DNA of 64,000 bases from Methanomicrobiales archaeon HGW-Methanomicrobiales-1 (GTDB taxonomy: Archaea > Halobacteriota > Methanomicrobia > Methanomicrobiales > Methanospirillaceae): positions 796,683 to 860,682 of the forward strand of contig PGYM01000001.1 in NCBI GenBank assembly GCA_002839675.1, given 5' to 3'. Below, in pieces: positions 61,839-64,000 of this stretch; position 1 is the first letter of the stretch; each line of letters opens with the position of its first letter. Below the pieces are notes generated by a model. That model worked only from the letters and a program-made list of their open reading frames with translations, was not told the origin of the DNA and did no database searches. The translations under genes were made by a program, and so were the position numbers.

Positions 61839-63635
61839 TCACCCGCCAATAAAATTTAATTCAAATCCATCATTTGTGTATATTTTTTGTATACCAGAAT
61901 CTCGATTTATTCTTTGAAAGTCTCGTGGGTTCCACCTATATTTGGCCATTTGGGGATAAACATATACATATTTGAATAAGTCTCTCGTAGTTATTCCAAG
62001 ATAAAGGGAAGTATCGTATGAATTTGAGAGGGATATGTGGTGGTCATATCCAAAATGAAATGGACTATAAAGGGAGTTAACGCCCCCTAAAACAAGTCTT
62101 TTATCTCCTACTCCGAATATAAAATCATAGAATCTTGTTGTGGGCAGATTTATTCCAGTAATCTCTAACCCTGTGTCTTTGTTATTAAAATACCAATTCA
62201 TTCCAGCTACCTCTGTGTTCGTAGATTGATAACTGCTACTAAGAGTATATGGAGAAGGATATATTGTGAAAAGCCCATTTAATATTACAAACATAAGTAC
62301 CAACAATCCAATTATAATAAAGAAAATTTTGAATTTAATGCCACGGAAAAATAAATCATTTGTAATTACTAGTCCACCGACATACCCAAATAATGGAATT
62401 GTTAATACCATTGAATAAAATAAGAATCTAGTAGGTGCAAATCCAAATTCAAAAAATAATCCCAGTACCGCCAATGTATACAAAAAACTCAAACATATCC
62501 ATATCCAAAAAATATTGTTTTTTTCTTGTTTTTTTACGAAAAAAATTATTAACGCAATTATAGAAATTATTATCGATATAAGATATACCCCGTATGTTTT
62601 TATGAAATAATCTAAAATATTGTATCCATAATTGTTTGCTGCCGAAATATCATTTAAAAAAATCGCTTGCCTATAATACTCTTCATCATTAAGTGTGTTA
62701 ACAATATTGGACAGTATCATATTAAATTCTTGAAATTGCATTTGCCATGACATCCATATTATTCCCAAAATTGTAAACACTAAAAAAACTGAAAAAAATT
62801 TTAGATCATATTTATTATTAAAGTATTTATGATATTTCTTATCAAAAAAAACAATGCTGATTCCCATTGAAACAAATATTAGTGCCATTATCATTCCAAT
62901 TAAAGGATGAAAAGTCGTAAGCAATAGAAAAACTATGAATGTTAATATTTTGAAAGCAAATTTTAAGTTATACATTGTTTTTAAAATTATAAATAAAAAA
63001 AGAGGAAATAGGCAATTAATCAATCCATTTGGAAAAAAAGCAATACAAACTCCAGGTAGAAATGAAAATCCAATAATTGTTGCAATATTTTTTTCTATTG
63101 GGTTTTTAAGCAAAATTTTGGAGATGAGGTAGATCCCTAAAGGGAAAAATAATGAAAAAAAAACTGGTAATAATAAATGCAAAATCTGAATATCAACATT
63201 CAAAATAGTGCTATATTCCGCTAAAAGGACATGTGATGCAGGATATATTATATCTTTAGGGCAAAAGCCATTCCAGAGAATTTCTTTAACTATTCCAAGG
63301 TGTGTTCCAGTATCTCCAGATAAATTCCACCAAACATATCCATGAATAATATGGGTTGATATTGAAAGAGTGTAAGTTAGATAGAGTAAAAAAAAACCTA
63401 AATATTTTTTAGTGCTTATTAATATTAGCATGATCCCAAAAATAAAATTCAAAATTAACATTGACCAATAAAAAGGAGAAACAGAAAAATATATCGAGGA
63501 TTCATAACTGGAACTAGGTGTAAGAAATAACATAAATAAACAACAAATTGAATATAATAAAAGCGATATTGCTATATATTTTATAAAATGATCTGAAATG
63601 TTTAATTTCACAAGGTGCTCCTCTAGTATTTTCAA
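61839..63635 (-). CDS. Polytopic membrane protein, probable GT-C glycosyltransferase or polysaccharide polymerase
   Basis: 598 residues with about 12 helices and a short exported C-terminal part. The first outer loop has WWNLSGDTGTHLGIVKEIL, whose acidic residue after a helix is the pattern of GT-C enzymes. The AT content is very high and codon use is unlike the first 50 kb, which suggests transfer. No closer family recognised. It overlaps the upstream glycosyltransferase gene by 4 bases. Confidence 0.65.
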   Translation of the reverse strand: MKILEEHLVKLNISDHFIKYIAISLLLYSICCLFMLFLTPSSSYESSIYFSVSPFYWSMLILNFIFGIMLILISTKKYLGFFLLYLTYTLSISTHIIHGYVWWNLSGDTGTHLGIVKEILWNGFCPKDIIYPASHVLLAEYSTILNVDIQILHLLLPVFFSLFFPLGIYLISKILLKNPIEKNIATIIGFSFLPGVCIAFFPNGLINCLFPLFLFIILKTMYNLKFAFKILTFIVFLLLTTFHPLIGMIMALIFVSMGISIVFFDKKYHKYFNNKYDLKFFSVFLVFTILGIIWMSWQMQFQEFNMILSNIVNTLNDEEYYRQAIFLNDISAANNYGYNILDYFIKTYGVYLISIIISIIALIIFFVKKQEKNNIFWIWICLSFLYTLAVLGLFFEFGFAPTRFLFYSMVLTIPLFGYVGGLVITNDLFFRGIKFKIFFIIIGLLVLMFVILNGLFTIYPSPYTLSSSYQSTNTEVAGMNWYFNNKDTGLEITGINLPTTRFYDFIFGVGDKRLVLGGVNSLYSPFHFGYDHHISLSNSYDTSLYLGITTRDLFKYVYVYPQMAKYRWNPRDFQRINRDSGIQKIYTNDGFELNFIGG

Positions 63636-64000
63636 CTTTTTGAAGAAGTCGAAACATAAGATAATATATCAGTGTAATTATTTAAAACGGAGTTATTATT
63701 GTATTCCTCCATTACTTTTTCTCGGGCTGCAAATGATATTCGGTTAAGATCTGAATTGTTAAGGGCTTTTTGAATAATGTTTGCAATCTCACTTGGTGAA
63801 TTATTTGGTATTATGAACCCAGTTTGATTATCGATAACCACGTCTAAAATTCCACCCACTGGTGTTGCTAGTACTGGTGTGCCACATGCCATAGATTCCA
63901 GCACTGAATTGGGCAATCCCTCTTTATATGAGGGTAAAATAAATAGTTTTATTTTTGCAAAGTAAGACGGAATATCTTCTTTTTCGCACCACGGAATCAC
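63632..64000 (-). CDS. Family 4 glycosyltransferase, C-terminal part (cut by window edge)
   Basis: The C-terminal Rossmann half of a GT-B enzyme, with the donor-sugar signature LPSYKEGLPNSVLESMACG and TPVLATPVGG. The start lies beyond the window. It belongs to the same AT-rich glycan region and overlaps the GT-C-like gene. Confidence 0.88.
   Translation of the reverse strand: MIPWCEKEDIPSYFAKIKLFILPSYKEGLPNSVLESMACGTPVLATPVGGILDVVIDNQTGFIIPNNSPSEIANIIQKALNNSDLNRISFAAREKVMEEYNNNSVLNNYTDILSYVSTSSKS

Overview
The window reads as a chromosome segment of a methanogenic archaeon, most likely of the Methanomicrobiales (Methanoregula-like). This is an inference. No methanogenesis enzyme or rRNA lies in the window. 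The case rests on a pyruvoyl-dependent arginine decarboxylase, an archaeal hexulose-phosphate isomerase, an M42 peptidase, anaerobic-type cobalamin genes, PEGA and DUF1616 surface proteins, archaeal TATA-like boxes and oligo-T ends. The first 51 kb is moderately GC-rich and dense. The last 9 kb is clearly AT-richer and holds surface-polysaccharide genes.

Layout. 0.4-6.1 kb: a tightly overlapping corrin-ring operon cbiT-L-F-G-H-C-D-E. 6.2-15.6 kb: a 58-residue membrane protein, a MutY-like glycosylase broken by one base in a homopolymer, a translationally coupled mutS-mutL pair, an M50-like membrane protease and a YyaL/DUF255 protein. 15.6-20.4 kb: an FMN-binding protein, an MBL-rhodanese protein, a fused double phosphoesterase, a HAD hydrolase and PdaD. 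20.4-28.5 kb: a six-gene operon on the minus strand encoding acetyl-CoA synthase (AcsB), both CoFeSP subunits, the corrinoid reductive activator RACo, a core (folate-independent) methionine synthase-like protein and a CooC/AcsF-type nickel ATPase. 28.6-39.3 kb: surface proteins, an ACT-ACT-MBL fusion, an orphan Dam methylase, Phi, an aminotransferase, an M42 peptidase, tRNA-Arg(CCG), a secreted metalloprotease-like protein coupled to a membrane-tethered receiver protein, and a DUF1616 protein. 39.5-46.2 kb: a seven-gene MoxR/DUF58/DUF4350/DUF4129 operon. 46.2-55.1 kb: accessory DNA with tandem repeats, a DUF2927 protein, a DUF457 protein, a hexapeptide protein, a VapBC pair, a gene with a 54-bp in-frame repeat array, and 1.6 kb of degenerate repeats without credible genes. 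55.1-64 kb: sugar dehydrogenase, flippase, F420-type FrhB-like ferredoxin protein, pyruvyl transferase and glycosyltransferases, cut by the window edge.

The most interesting system is the acetyl-CoA synthase operon. Its AcsB is of the long bacterial type, both CoFeSP subunits have bacterial lengths, and RACo is the bacterial activator. No CO dehydrogenase and no methyltetrahydrofolate or methyltetrahydropterin:CoFeSP methyltransferase gene is present. A methionine synthase-like gene with visible zinc ligands sits inside the operon. The simplest reading is a transferred module that moves a methyl group between acetyl-CoA, CoFeSP and homocysteine, comparable to the CODH-less pathway known from Dehalococcoides. 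The corrin operon at the start of the window makes the ring of the cofactor that CoFeSP needs.
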